NCBI GenBank assembly: GCA_017434855.1
Contig: JAFRUA010000030.1
Coordinates: 80,201-144,200, forward strand
Length of the DNA: 64,000 nt
From: Clostridia bacterium
GTDB taxonomy: Bacteria > Bacillota > Clostridia > Oscillospirales > Acutalibacteraceae
Reading direction: 5' to 3'
Of this stretch, positions 57,237-64,000 are shown in pieces. Every line of letters begins with the position of its first letter. Within the stretch, counting starts at the first letter, position 1. A program made the position numbers and the translations under genes. A model generated the notes under the pieces. That model did no database searches and had not been told where the DNA came from. It saw only the letters and a list, made by a program, of their open reading frames with translations.

Positions 57237-58571
57237 GTACTTCAGGTTGAATCTGAGAATAAACTTGCCGTCCCGAACCAGATAATCGAGGTTGTCGTCG
57301 CCGTATTTTGCGGCGGCCTTTTTCATGCTGCGTATGCCGTAGCCGTGCTGCTTTTTGTCGGCCTTGTCGGTCTGCAGGCGGCCGGCGCTGTCCACGGTCA
57401 GGCTGCCTGCAACGGGGTTTTCAATCGTGACCAGCACCTCGCCGCCCACGATCCTGGACGTGACGGTGATCTCGCACGGGCCGCCCACCTTGCGGCAGGC
57501 CTCGATGGCATTGTCCAGCGCGTTGGGAAAGATGGTATAGATGTCGTCGGGGTCGATGCCGCTGCGCGGAAAGACGCTGCCATAGGCCAGACGGATGTTG
57601 ATGTTTTCTTTTTTCGCGATCTGCTGCTGGCAGAACAGCACCGTGTCCAGCCGGGCGTTGCCGGTGTTGTAGCGGTCGCCGCTTTCGGCAGCGAAGCCGG
57701 TGAGCTGGGTGATGATCTCTTTGGCCTGCTCGCTCTGGCCGGTTTCCAGGTACTGCGCAAGCGGGCGCAGCTTTTTGGGCAGGTCGTGACGAAAGACGCG
57801 CAGGTCCTCGTTCATCTGCTCCATCATCTCATAGTGGCGGATCTGCTGCGAAAGCTGCACGCGATAGATCTGTTCCTGCATCCGGGCCTTTGACAGGTCC
57901 CAGACCGCATAGGTCACGGTGGCGGCAAACGCCGGAATGTTCAGCAGGGTAAAGAGGAACTGGGCGCGTTTTTCTGCGGTGTACTCCGCGCTGAGCAGCC
58001 CCAGCGAAACCAGAAAGATCACCAGCGTCACGGCGACCAGCAGATACAAAATCACGCCGCGGTGGCGGACCGCCAGCGGGTGACCCCGGCGGTGGGCGTA
58101 CCGCAGCAAAAGCGGCAGCGCCAGCAGCAGCAGCGCCGCCCCGGCCAGCAGCTCCCAAAGCAGCTCCAGCGGGTCGTTGACATGGTCGTTGTCGTAGTTG
58201 AAGAACAAAAACAGCGCGACGTACTTGATCAGCTCTGTCAGGCCGAACACGCCCAGCATGACCAGGCACGCCTTGCGGATCGCTTTGGCCGGGTACAGCA
58301 AAAACATGCAGCCGAACGGCAGCAGCGCGTTGACCACATTCCACACCTCCACCTGACCGGCCGACGCCGCAACCGCAAACGGGCGCCACGCGCCGGCCGC
58401 CGCCAGCAGCACACAGGCCAGCACGCCGGGCAGCCAGCGCCGCCGCACAGGCAGATGAAACAGCGCCGTTGCCGCAACGACGCCGGTGAAAAACTGCAGC
58501 AGGGCACTGAGCGCGGCCAGCGCCGCATACAGCGCCGCGGACTGACCGATCAGCGAAACGACGGAGCCCAT
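57228..58571 (-). CDS. GHKL sensor histidine kinase (AgrC-like)
   Basis: 447 residues. About six membrane helices occupy residues 5-215, followed by a dimerisation helix with the phospho-accepting His in VFRHDLPKKLRPL near 267 and a C-terminal GHKL ATPase (NALDNAIEACRK near 345, HGYGIRSMKKAA near 410). The layout is that of AgrC/ComD peptide-sensing kinases. It is the second gene of an operon with the LytTR regulator. No AgrD-like peptide or AgrB gene was seen, so the signal is unknown. Confidence 0.92.
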   Translation of the reverse strand: MGSVVSLIGQSAALYAALAALSALLQFFTGVVAATALFHLPVRRRWLPGVLACVLLAAAGAWRPFAVAASAGQVEVWNVVNALLPFGCMFLLYPAKAIRKACLVMLGVFGLTELIKYVALFLFFNYDNDHVNDPLELLWELLAGAALLLLALPLLLRYAHRRGHPLAVRHRGVILYLLVAVTLVIFLVSLGLLSAEYTAEKRAQFLFTLLNIPAFAATVTYAVWDLSKARMQEQIYRVQLSQQIRHYEMMEQMNEDLRVFRHDLPKKLRPLAQYLETGQSEQAKEIITQLTGFAAESGDRYNTGNARLDTVLFCQQQIAKKENINIRLAYGSVFPRSGIDPDDIYTIFPNALDNAIEACRKVGGPCEITVTSRIVGGEVLVTIENPVAGSLTVDSAGRLQTDKADKKQHGYGIRSMKKAAAKYGDDNLDYLVRDGKFILRFNLKYSG

Positions 58572-58601
58572 GCAAAACGCTCCCTTCTGTGGTGGTTGGG
58601 G

Positions 58602-59300
58602 TTATGTCTGGCTTGAAAACAGATAGTCGCGATAGATTGCGCGGAAATTTTTATTCTTCAGCGGCAGCGTGATCCCGCCGCGCAGCGTGACGCTTTTGGC
58701 GTCATAAGACGACACATAAGACAGGTTGACCATATAGGAGCGGTGCACGCGCACAAAGCTGTTGCTCGGGGCAAAGAGCCGCTCCATTTCAGAGAGCAGA
58801 TAGTTGAAGTCCAGCACCTCGTCTGCCGTGTGCAGCAGCGACCGCTTGCCGTCGGCCTCGATGTACATGATCTCCTGGGTATAGACCGTCTGCTGCTTGT
58901 TGCCTTTTTTCAGGATCACCCGGCTGGAAAACGAGTCCCGATAAAACCGGTCCAGCTTTTCATACAACAACTGCGGGTCCACCGGTTTTTTCAAAAAGCC
59001 GTCGGCATAGACCTGGTGGTTGATGACCTCGGTCGCGGCAGATTCAAAATTTGTCAGGTAGCAGATCGTCACCGCCTGCGAGAACTTTGCCTTCAGCGCC
59101 AGCGCCACCTCCACGCCGTTCATGTCGCCGATCATGTAATCCAGAAAATACAGGTCAAACTTTTCTTCCTGCAGCAGATCGCTGCCGGTGTGAAAGCACT
59201 TGCAGTGGATGTCATAATCCCGCCGCATTGCATAGGTGTCGATCAATGCAGACAGCTGCTCCGTTTCAAAGACCTCGTCGTCGCAAATCGCAATGTTCAT
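58602..59300 (-). CDS. LytTR-family response regulator (AgrA-like)
   Basis: 232 residues. The receiver domain (about 1-120) has the acidic pair in ICDDE and the phospho-acceptor Asp in LYFLDYMIGDMNG near 55, with Lys in FLKKPVD near 104. The LytTR DNA-binding domain (about 130-230) shows YIEADGKRSLLHT, FVRVHRSYMVNL and LPLKNKNF. LytTR proteins bind paired direct repeats; a matching pair lies just upstream of this operon. The start follows AAGGAGGGA. Confidence 0.94.
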   Translation of the reverse strand: MNIAICDDEVFETEQLSALIDTYAMRRDYDIHCKCFHTGSDLLQEEKFDLYFLDYMIGDMNGVEVALALKAKFSQAVTICYLTNFESAATEVINHQVYADGFLKKPVDPQLLYEKLDRFYRDSFSSRVILKKGNKQQTVYTQEIMYIEADGKRSLLHTADEVLDFNYLLSEMERLFAPSNSFVRVHRSYMVNLSYVSSYDAKSVTLRGGITLPLKNKNFRAIYRDYLFSSQT

Positions 59301-59350
59301 ATCCTGCGTCCCTCCTTGCCGGGTTCCGTTCCTGCGGAACCTCCGGGTTT

Positions 59351-59419
59351 ACTGTAGCATAAAGCAAACAAAATTGCAAGCGCAGCGGAATGAATGATCG
59401 TTTGCGGGGAATGAATGAT
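59351..59419 (-). promoter_or_regulatory. Promoter of the two-component operon with LytTR-type direct repeats
   Basis: Minus strand: TTGCAA (59379-59374), 17-bp spacer, TACAGT (59356-59351). Two perfect 12-bp direct repeats (GGAATGAATGAT on the plus strand, 59387-59398 and 59408-59419) start 21 bp apart, immediately upstream of the -35. Confidence 0.75.
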
Positions 59420-59437
59420 GATTTTTTAGCTGTTAGC

Positions 59438-59511
59438 AGTCATCAGTCAACAGTCATCAGTCAACAGTTGACACTGCACACTGCACACTGCAAACTGCAA
59501 ACTGTCAACTA
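59438..59511. repeat. Heptanucleotide arrays (GTCAACA and ACTGCAC types)
   Basis: Units alternate GTCATCA/GTCAACA, then ACTGCAC twice and ACTGCAA twice. The array abuts the stop codon of the PPC-domain gene. Confidence 0.7.
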
Positions 59512-59928
59512 AATATCCCAAAGATTCAGCCCGGATTCGTCGTCGTGCACCCGGCCGAGCGTCCCGGGCAAAACGGTGATGAACAGCTCCGCCGTTGCGC
59601 CGACGGTGGCCGTTTTCAGGTGGCCGCCAAAGGCGTGGCCGGCCCCGTCCGCCAATGTGGCGTGCAGATGCAGATAGACGTTGCCGTCTTTGACGCCGGC
59701 GTTGCCGGTCAGGTTGGTCAGCTCCAGAAAGCCGGTCAGCACCGTGTCGTGATATTGCTTCTCTTCCGGGTCAAACAGGCACACGGTCGTGCCCTTGACA
59801 GCGCCCAGCCCCGTGATGACGCCGGCGGTGACGCCGTGCCGCGCACAGACGGCGCTCAGCGACGCGCAGATCTCTTCGCCGCGGTCCAGACGCACGGCGA
59901 TCGTGTTGCCAAATACGTTTGCAGTCAT
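59509..59928 (-). CDS. PPC (DUF296)-domain protein
   Basis: 139 residues, a single PPC/DUF296 domain. VRLDRGEEICASL at the start, GVITGLGAVKG near 38, and HLHATLADGAGHAFGGHL near 87 with the conserved His cluster are typical. Plant relatives bind AT-rich DNA; the bacterial stand-alone form has no settled role. It follows murI by 12 nt in the same direction, probably one operon. The start follows GGAGG. Confidence 0.9.
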   Translation of the reverse strand: MTANVFGNTIAVRLDRGEEICASLSAVCARHGVTAGVITGLGAVKGTTVCLFDPEEKQYHDTVLTGFLELTNLTGNAGVKDGNVYLHLHATLADGAGHAFGGHLKTATVGATAELFITVLPGTLGRVHDDESGLNLWDI

Positions 59929-59940
59929 AACAGCCTCCTG

Positions 59941-60717
59941 TCAGTCGATCTCATATTGCAGCAGCCGCTCCATCAGCGGCAGCCTGGTTTCGTCACTGTT
60001 TTCAAAACAGATCGTGCCGGGGATTTCCTTCGGGTTCAGCAGACCGGCGCGGTCAAGCAGCACCCGCGTTTGCCGGGCCGCGCCCTCGGCGCCGTCATAA
60101 AAGCGCACCGTGTGACCCAGAACGGCCCGCAGGTCGCGCTTCATAAAGGGAAAGTGCGTGCAGCCCAGCACCACGCAGTCGATGCCCTCGTCGCGGTACG
60201 GGGCAAAAAGGGCTTCGATGTAAGTACGCGCGTCGTCGGTGCCCATCCGGCCGGCTTCCACCAGCGGCACCAGCCCCGGGGCCGGCAGCGCAATGATGCG
60301 GCATTTGTCGGCAAAGCGGCGCGTCAGGGCGGCAAACTTTTCTTCCTTCAGCGTCAGCGGCGTGGCCATGACGACCACGGTGGGGTACGCGGCAGACAGC
60401 GCGGCCGGTTTCAGCGCCGGCTCCAGCCCGATGACGGGCAGGTCGGGGTACCTTTCGCGCAGTGCGGCCGCCGCGGCGCTGGTCGCCGTGTTGCAGGCCA
60501 GCACAATGGCCTTGGCGCCCCGGGCAAGCAGATGCTCCGCGGCGCGCTCGGTCAAATCACGGATGACGGCGGTCGGTTTGGTGCCGTAGGGCGCATTGGC
60601 CCCATCGCCGAAATAGAGCATGTCCTCGTGCGGCAGCACACGCAGTAGCTGCTGCAAAACGCTGATGCCGCCCATGCCGGAGTCAAAGACGCCGATGGGA
60701 GAGGAGGGGTTATTCAT
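59941..60717 (-). CDS. murI: Glutamate racemase
   Basis: 258 residues. It makes D-glutamate for peptidoglycan. Both catalytic cysteines are present, in VLACNTATS near residue 74 and VLGCTHFPF near 185, with IGVFDSGMGGISVL at the start and YFGDGANAPYG near 35. The start at 60717 follows GGTGGTGA. A heptanucleotide array lies 16 nt upstream. Cotranscribed with the PPC gene. Confidence 0.96.
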   Translation of the reverse strand: MNNPSSPIGVFDSGMGGISVLQQLLRVLPHEDMLYFGDGANAPYGTKPTAVIRDLTERAAEHLLARGAKAIVLACNTATSAAAAALRERYPDLPVIGLEPALKPAALSAAYPTVVVMATPLTLKEEKFAALTRRFADKCRIIALPAPGLVPLVEAGRMGTDDARTYIEALFAPYRDEGIDCVVLGCTHFPFMKRDLRAVLGHTVRFYDGAEGAARQTRVLLDRAGLLNPKEIPGTICFENSDETRLPLMERLLQYEID

Positions 60718-60733
60718 GAAGTCACCACCGAAT

Positions 60734-60768
60734 TTAGATATTAGATGTTAGATGTTAGACGTTAGATG
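60734..60768. repeat. Heptanucleotide array (TTAGATG type)
   Basis: Five contiguous 7-nt units: TTAGATA, TTAGATG, TTAGATG, TTAGACG, TTAGATG, in the 5' region of murI. Confidence 0.8.
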
Positions 60769-60835
60769 AGATGAAGGGGAACGAGCGGTGAAAGGCGATA
60801 GGAAGACACAAACCGCAGGCGGCAGCCGAGACAAG

Positions 60836-60899
60836 GTGCCGTCGCGCAACTCGCACCGTTGAAAAGCAGTTACGCTGCAACGCGACGGCGGATGAGGTG
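60836..60899. repeat. Short palindromic repeat, copy 2 (GCCGTCGCG type)
   Basis: GCCGTCGCG (60838-60846) and CGCGACGGC (60881-60889), with the same GGTGCCGTCGCGCAAC entry and TGCAACGCGACGGCGG exit as at 54041-54102. Confidence 0.75.
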
Positions 60900-60927
60900 G
60901 GATCGCCGACCCCTATGGGCGCCGGGC

Positions 60928-61026
60928 TGCACATCAAGTGCACATCAAATGCTCATCAACTGCTCATCCACTGCACATCAAGTGCACATCAAGTGCTCAT
61001 CAAGTGCTCATCCACTGCACACTAAA
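60928..61026. repeat. Iteron-like array of nine 11-nt direct repeats
   Basis: Contiguous units TGCACATCAAG (three exact), TGCACATCAAA, TGCTCATCAAC, TGCTCATCAAG, TGCTCATCCAC (twice) and a diverged TGCACACTAAA. The order repeats as a block of four. It is followed by four 8-nt units (TAGAATAA, TAGAATGA, TAGAAGAA, TAGATCAA), a CGTGCGC/GCGCACG palindrome (61062-61079) and an AT-rich stretch. No gene lies between 60718 and 61198. Confidence 0.85.
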
Positions 61027-61198
61027 TAGAATAATAGAATGATAGAAGAATAGATCAATCAACGTGCGCACACGCGCACGGAGCGTGTCAGAAAAAATAT
61101 TTAAAAAAATTTTCGGAAAAGTCGCGCAAAACACGCAACAAAACGCCGATTCCGCCCTTATTATGGAAGGATCTTTTTTCATGCAGGGAGGAATCACA

Positions 61199-61651
61199 AT
61201 GGCAGGAAGCTGGACAAAACTCAATCATGATGTCTGGAAGCATCCGCTCATCTGCGCCGATGCGGAACACTTTATCGTCTGGTGGTATCTGAAAACATAT
61301 GCGGCCTTTGAAACGTACCCCGCGTTCTTTTCCGGAAACGCGGTGACTCTGACGCCGGGCCAGCTCATCACGGGTGCAGCCGCCATCGCAGAAAAGACCC
61401 ATGTGGAACGCACCAAGGTGACGCGCATCCTTCGGCGCTTTGAAGCGGCGGGCATGATCCGGCAGCAGATCACCAGGGCCGGCCGCCTTGTCACCGTGGT
61501 GGAGGACACAAGGCCGCAAGGTGCGCCGCAGTCAGAAGAAAAACGGCATTCGCGCACAGCCCCATCCAAAAAAGAAAGTGTCTATTCCTCCGATGCGTCC
61601 TATGACCTGGAGGCCTATGCCAGGACCGCGATCGGCCTGCGGGAAGAGTGA
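61199..61651 (+). CDS. Winged-helix protein resembling phage/plasmid replication initiators
   Basis: 150 residues. The N-terminal WTKLNHDVWKHPLI segment, then LTPGQLITGAAAIAEKTHVERTKVTRILRRFEAAGMI as a winged helix, matches the N-terminal domain of replication or DnaD-like proteins of phages and integrative elements. The replicase or DnaD C-terminal domain is missing; the last 45 residues are polar and probably disordered. The start at 61199 follows GGGAGGA. It lies directly downstream of an iteron-like array, but no other mobile-element gene is nearby, so it may be a remnant. Confidence 0.75.
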   Translation: MAGSWTKLNHDVWKHPLICADAEHFIVWWYLKTYAAFETYPAFFSGNAVTLTPGQLITGAAAIAEKTHVERTKVTRILRRFEAAGMIRQQITRAGRLVTVVEDTRPQGAPQSEEKRHSRTAPSKKESVYSSDASYDLEAYARTAIGLREE

Positions 61652-61772
61652 ATGTAAATTGGGCGCCTCTAAAAACTCAAGTCGTTTGAGCGCGATGCGT
61701 CAAAGGACGGAGCAGGCTTTCGTGCTGATCGTTGAAACTTGCAGGCGGATACGAAAAAACAAACGCAAAGCA

Positions 61773-62294
61773 TCATCCCCCGGAAAGCTGCCGCCCGTAA
61801 TATTCCACATCGATCACGGTCCCGTCGGGAAACCGTTCCGTCCCGGACTGGATGTGTTCGGTGAAACCCCAGTGCCTGTACCTTTCTTTGTTCGCTTCAT
61901 CTTTGGGTTCGACACCCAGAACCGCGTTTGTGAAGCCTTTTTGTTTCAGGTCGTTCAGCAGAAAGCGCAGCAGCTTTGAAAAATAGCCGTTGCCCCGGAA
62001 TGGCTTCACGGTTCTGAACGCACACAGATACACTGTATGTTCATCCATCATCCCGGCACTGTTTTGCACAGCATCGGGACAAATCACAGCGGTCGCCTCA
62101 CAGATGACCGTTCCGTCAAGAACGCCGTAATACGGAATGGATTTCCCCGCTTGAGCATTGCGGATCGCCTCTTGCTTCCAAATGATCCAGTTTTCGTTTT
62201 TGGGATGCTGACGGATCTCATACGCCCACTTTCGGTCCATCTCTTCAAGAGAAGCGATTTTACAAACATAATGATGCGCTATGTCGCTTGTCAC
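61773..62294 (-). CDS. GNAT-family N-acetyltransferase
   Basis: 173 residues. The acetyl-CoA motif is in FRTVKPFRGNGYFSKLLRFLL near residue 100 (RGNGYF in place of Q/RxxGxG/A), followed by LGVEPKDEANKERYRHWGF, the typical C-terminal GNAT pattern. Substrate unknown. No ATG fits; GTG at 62294 has GGAGAA upstream. A GTG at 62315 is possible but lies inside a heptanucleotide array without a ribosome site. Confidence 0.85.
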   Translation of the reverse strand: MTSDIAHHYVCKIASLEEMDRKWAYEIRQHPKNENWIIWKQEAIRNAQAGKSIPYYGVLDGTVICEATAVICPDAVQNSAGMMDEHTVYLCAFRTVKPFRGNGYFSKLLRFLLNDLKQKGFTNAVLGVEPKDEANKERYRHWGFTEHIQSGTERFPDGTVIDVEYYGRQLSGG

Positions 62295-62306
62295 GGAGAA
62301 TTCTCC

Positions 62307-62334
62307 ATTCTTCACTCTTAATTCTTCATTCTCA
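62307..62334. repeat. Heptanucleotide array (ATTCTTC type)
   Basis: Units ATTCTTC, ACTCTTA, ATTCTTC, ATTCTCA fill the gap between cysS and the acetyltransferase gene and include the cysS stop codon. Confidence 0.65.
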
Positions 62335-63732
62335 CGCTCTGTGCCACTTGACGCCCTGGGGCGTATCTTCCAGCACGATGCCTTTTGCCTTCAGCTCGTC
62401 GCGGATGCGGTCGGCCTCGGCCCAGTTTTTCGCCTTGCGCGCCTCGGTGCGGGCGGCGACCAGCGCTTCGATCCCGGCGTCCAGGTCATCCTCCTTCGCA
62501 CGGTTATACAGCAGGCCCAGCACGCCGGTCAGCTCGTCAAAGATCTGGATGGCGGCGTTCACCAGCGCCTTGCTGCGGATGCCGTCGTTGACGGCGGTGT
62601 TGATCTCGCGCGTCAGTTCAAACAGCGCGCCCAGCGCGCCGGCGGTGTTGAGGTCGTCCTCCATCTCGCTGACAAAGGCGTCGCGGTACCCGGTCAGGCG
62701 GGCGATCACGGCGGCGTCATCTGCGCCGGCGTCGTCGGTTGCGTTCTTGAGCGCAAAGTCCAGATTGCCGCGGCAGGTATACAGGCGCTCCAGCGACGCC
62801 TTGCACTGCTCGATGGCGTCATAGCTGTAGTTGATCGGGCTGCGGTACTGGCAGGAGAGCATCAGCAGGCGGATCGGTTCATAGCCGAACTTTTCGGCCA
62901 CGTCGCGCACGGTGAAAAAGTTGCCCAGCGACTTGGACATCTTGACCTTGTCCACGGTGATGAAGCCGTTGTGCATCCAGTACCGCGCAAAGGGGACGCC
63001 GTTGCAGCACTCGCTCTGGGCGATCTCGTTTTCATGGTGGGGAAAGATCAGGTCCTGCCCGCCGCAGTGGATGTCGATCGTTTCGCCAAGATAGCGGCGC
63101 ACCATGGCGGAGCACTCGATGTGCCAGCCGGGGCGGCCGTGGCCCCACGGGGAGTCCCAATACGGTTCGCCGGGCTTTGCGGCTTTCCACAAAGCGAAGT
63201 CCATCGGGTCCCGCTTTTTTTCGCCGACGTTGATGCGCGCGCCGGCCTCCAGCTCTTCCAGCGGCTGGTGCGACAGCTTGCCGTACTCCGGGAACGTCTT
63301 CGGGCTGAAATAGACGTCGCCGTCCACCGCGTAGGCGTAGCCCTTGTCGATCAGGGCGGACACAATGCTGATGATCTCGCCGATGTTCTCGGTCGCCTTG
63401 GGGTGCACCGTGGCGTGGCGGATATTCATGCCGTCGGCGTCGGTCCAGAATTCCTTGATGTAGGTTTCGGAAATCTCCTTGTAGCTGACGCCCTCTTCGT
63501 TGGCGCGGCGGATGATCTTGTCGTCGATGTCGGTGAAGTTCTGCACAAACGTCACCTTGTTGCCGCGGTATTCGAGATAGCGGCGCAGCACGTCAAACAC
63601 GCACAGCGGCCGCGCGTTGCCGATGTGGATGAAGTTATAGACCGTCGGCCCGCAGGCATAGATTTTGAATTCGCCGGGCGTGAGCGGCACAAGGTCTTCT
63701 TTTTGACGGGTGAGGGTGTTGAATACTTTCAT
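62332..63732 (-). CDS. cysS: Cysteinyl-tRNA synthetase
   Basis: 466 residues, class I synthetase of normal length. HIGH motif as HIGN in YNFIHIGNARP near residue 30, with the zinc ligand Cys in YACGPTVYN just before it, HIECSAMV near 208 and KMSKS in DKVKMSKSLGN near 266. It charges tRNA-Cys. In-frame codons further upstream fall in repeats; ATG 63732 behind AAAGGAG is clear. No T-box seen. Confidence 0.97.
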   Translation of the reverse strand: MKVFNTLTRQKEDLVPLTPGEFKIYACGPTVYNFIHIGNARPLCVFDVLRRYLEYRGNKVTFVQNFTDIDDKIIRRANEEGVSYKEISETYIKEFWTDADGMNIRHATVHPKATENIGEIISIVSALIDKGYAYAVDGDVYFSPKTFPEYGKLSHQPLEELEAGARINVGEKKRDPMDFALWKAAKPGEPYWDSPWGHGRPGWHIECSAMVRRYLGETIDIHCGGQDLIFPHHENEIAQSECCNGVPFARYWMHNGFITVDKVKMSKSLGNFFTVRDVAEKFGYEPIRLLMLSCQYRSPINYSYDAIEQCKASLERLYTCRGNLDFALKNATDDAGADDAAVIARLTGYRDAFVSEMEDDLNTAGALGALFELTREINTAVNDGIRSKALVNAAIQIFDELTGVLGLLYNRAKEDDLDAGIEALVAARTEARKAKNWAEADRIRDELKAKGIVLEDTPQGVKWHRA

Positions 63733-63760
63733 ATATATGCTCCTTTGAATAGAGTACAGA

Positions 63761-63802
63761 GTGTGAAGTGTGAAGTGTGAAGTGTGGAGTGTGCAGTGTG
63801 CA
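63761..63802. repeat. Heptanucleotide array (GTGTGAA type)
   Basis: Six contiguous 7-nt units: GTGTGAA three times, GTGTGGA, GTGTGCA twice. It lies in the 5' region of cysS. Confidence 0.8.
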
Positions 63803-63861
63803 GTTGATGTGGTAACCGTCAGGTTCGCGCTGCGCCGCGACGCGCGGGTGGATTCTGTGTT

Positions 63862-64000
63862 GGGCACCTCTAAAAACTGCGCGCCGCTCGATCGCGCGCA
63901 CCTTTCACCGTCATATTGCCCAAATTTTCCTTGAAAGCCGAGAGGATTCCTGCGTCAAATTTATGCAATCTGACGATAAAATCTGCATCGCGCTCAAACG
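63862..64000 (-). repeat. 139-nt interspersed repeat, copy B
   Basis: Inverted copy of 53550-53688, running into the right edge of the window. Partial end sequences of the same repeat (GGGCGCCTCTAAAAACT and CGTTTGAGCGCGATGC) occur together at 61661-61698. Confidence 0.85.

Noticed and set aside
57228..59300. Complete agr-type quorum-sensing locus
   Set aside because: Only the AgrA-like and AgrC-like genes are present. No small peptide ORF or AgrB protease was seen beside them.
60928..61026. CRISPR array
   Set aside because: The repeat unit is only 11 nt and contiguous, with no spacers and no cas genes in the window. The 7-nt arrays are excluded likewise.

Overview
The window looks like a stretch of chromosome from a GC-rich, low-abundance-type gut or rumen Clostridia (Oscillospiraceae/Ruminococcaceae-like). 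This is inferred from the gene families: type III glutamine synthetase, a glutamate synthase split into five genes, an AgrA/AgrC-like two-component pair, many GGAGG ribosome binding sites, consensus SigA promoters (TTGACA-17-TATAAT), and cysteine-repeat surface proteins. No taxonomic marker was searched.

Layout. 1-3.5 kb: the end of a very large secreted repeat protein. 3.6-11 kb: an ArsC/Spx-like protein with an ABC exporter, then a run of FAD oxidoreductase, sugar-1-phosphate transferase, short-chain dehydrogenase, CPBP membrane protease and TadA. 11-17 kb: an operon of a MarR regulator, a membrane-anchored paralogue of the first repeat protein, and a MacB-like ABC transporter, behind a consensus promoter with a palindromic operator. 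17-21 kb: an HD phosphohydrolase, a three-TM protein and a secreted endonuclease/phosphatase-fold protein. 21-28 kb: an XRE regulator facing a secreted NlpC/P60-like hydrolase, argG, a second secreted hydrolase behind an attenuator-like leader, and upp. 28.5-37.8 kb: a nitrogen assimilation block, with the split glutamate synthase operon diverging from glutamine synthetase III and an Amt-PII fusion. All three transcripts have structured leaders. 38-41 kb: a frameshifted purF, tRNA-Leu(CAA), rpmB and a small leucine-rich secreted protein. 41-51 kb: a secreted papain-like protease, an NAD-dependent epimerase, a second XRE/secreted-hydrolase pair, an envelope operon including a cell-wall amidase lipoprotein, and a stand-alone 5S rRNA gene. 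51-64 kb: an XRE membrane protein, an ECF sigma factor with a membrane partner, trpS, ackA, the LytTR two-component system, a PPC-domain protein, murI, a winged-helix replication-type protein, a GNAT acetyltransferase and cysS.

The most unusual content is of three kinds. (1) Seven secreted proteins end in a short amphipathic aromatic/basic C-terminal helix. Three of them share an almost identical longer ending (CKWCGxxHGGAFGWL...), near-identical signal peptides and cysteine repeats, but carry different AT-rich central domains, as if effector domains were swapped between constant ends. Two of those three are paired with a divergent XRE repressor and palindromic operators. (2) Several 5' leaders look like transcription attenuators (glutamine synthetase, glutamate synthase, the third hydrolase), plus a three-stem structure before amt. 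(3) The intergenic DNA is rich in repeats: a palindrome-ended element of about 230 nt in two copies, a 32-bp inverted repeat element, a 139-nt interspersed repeat, a short palindromic repeat, and arrays of heptanucleotides that place stop codons in all three frames next to gene ends.
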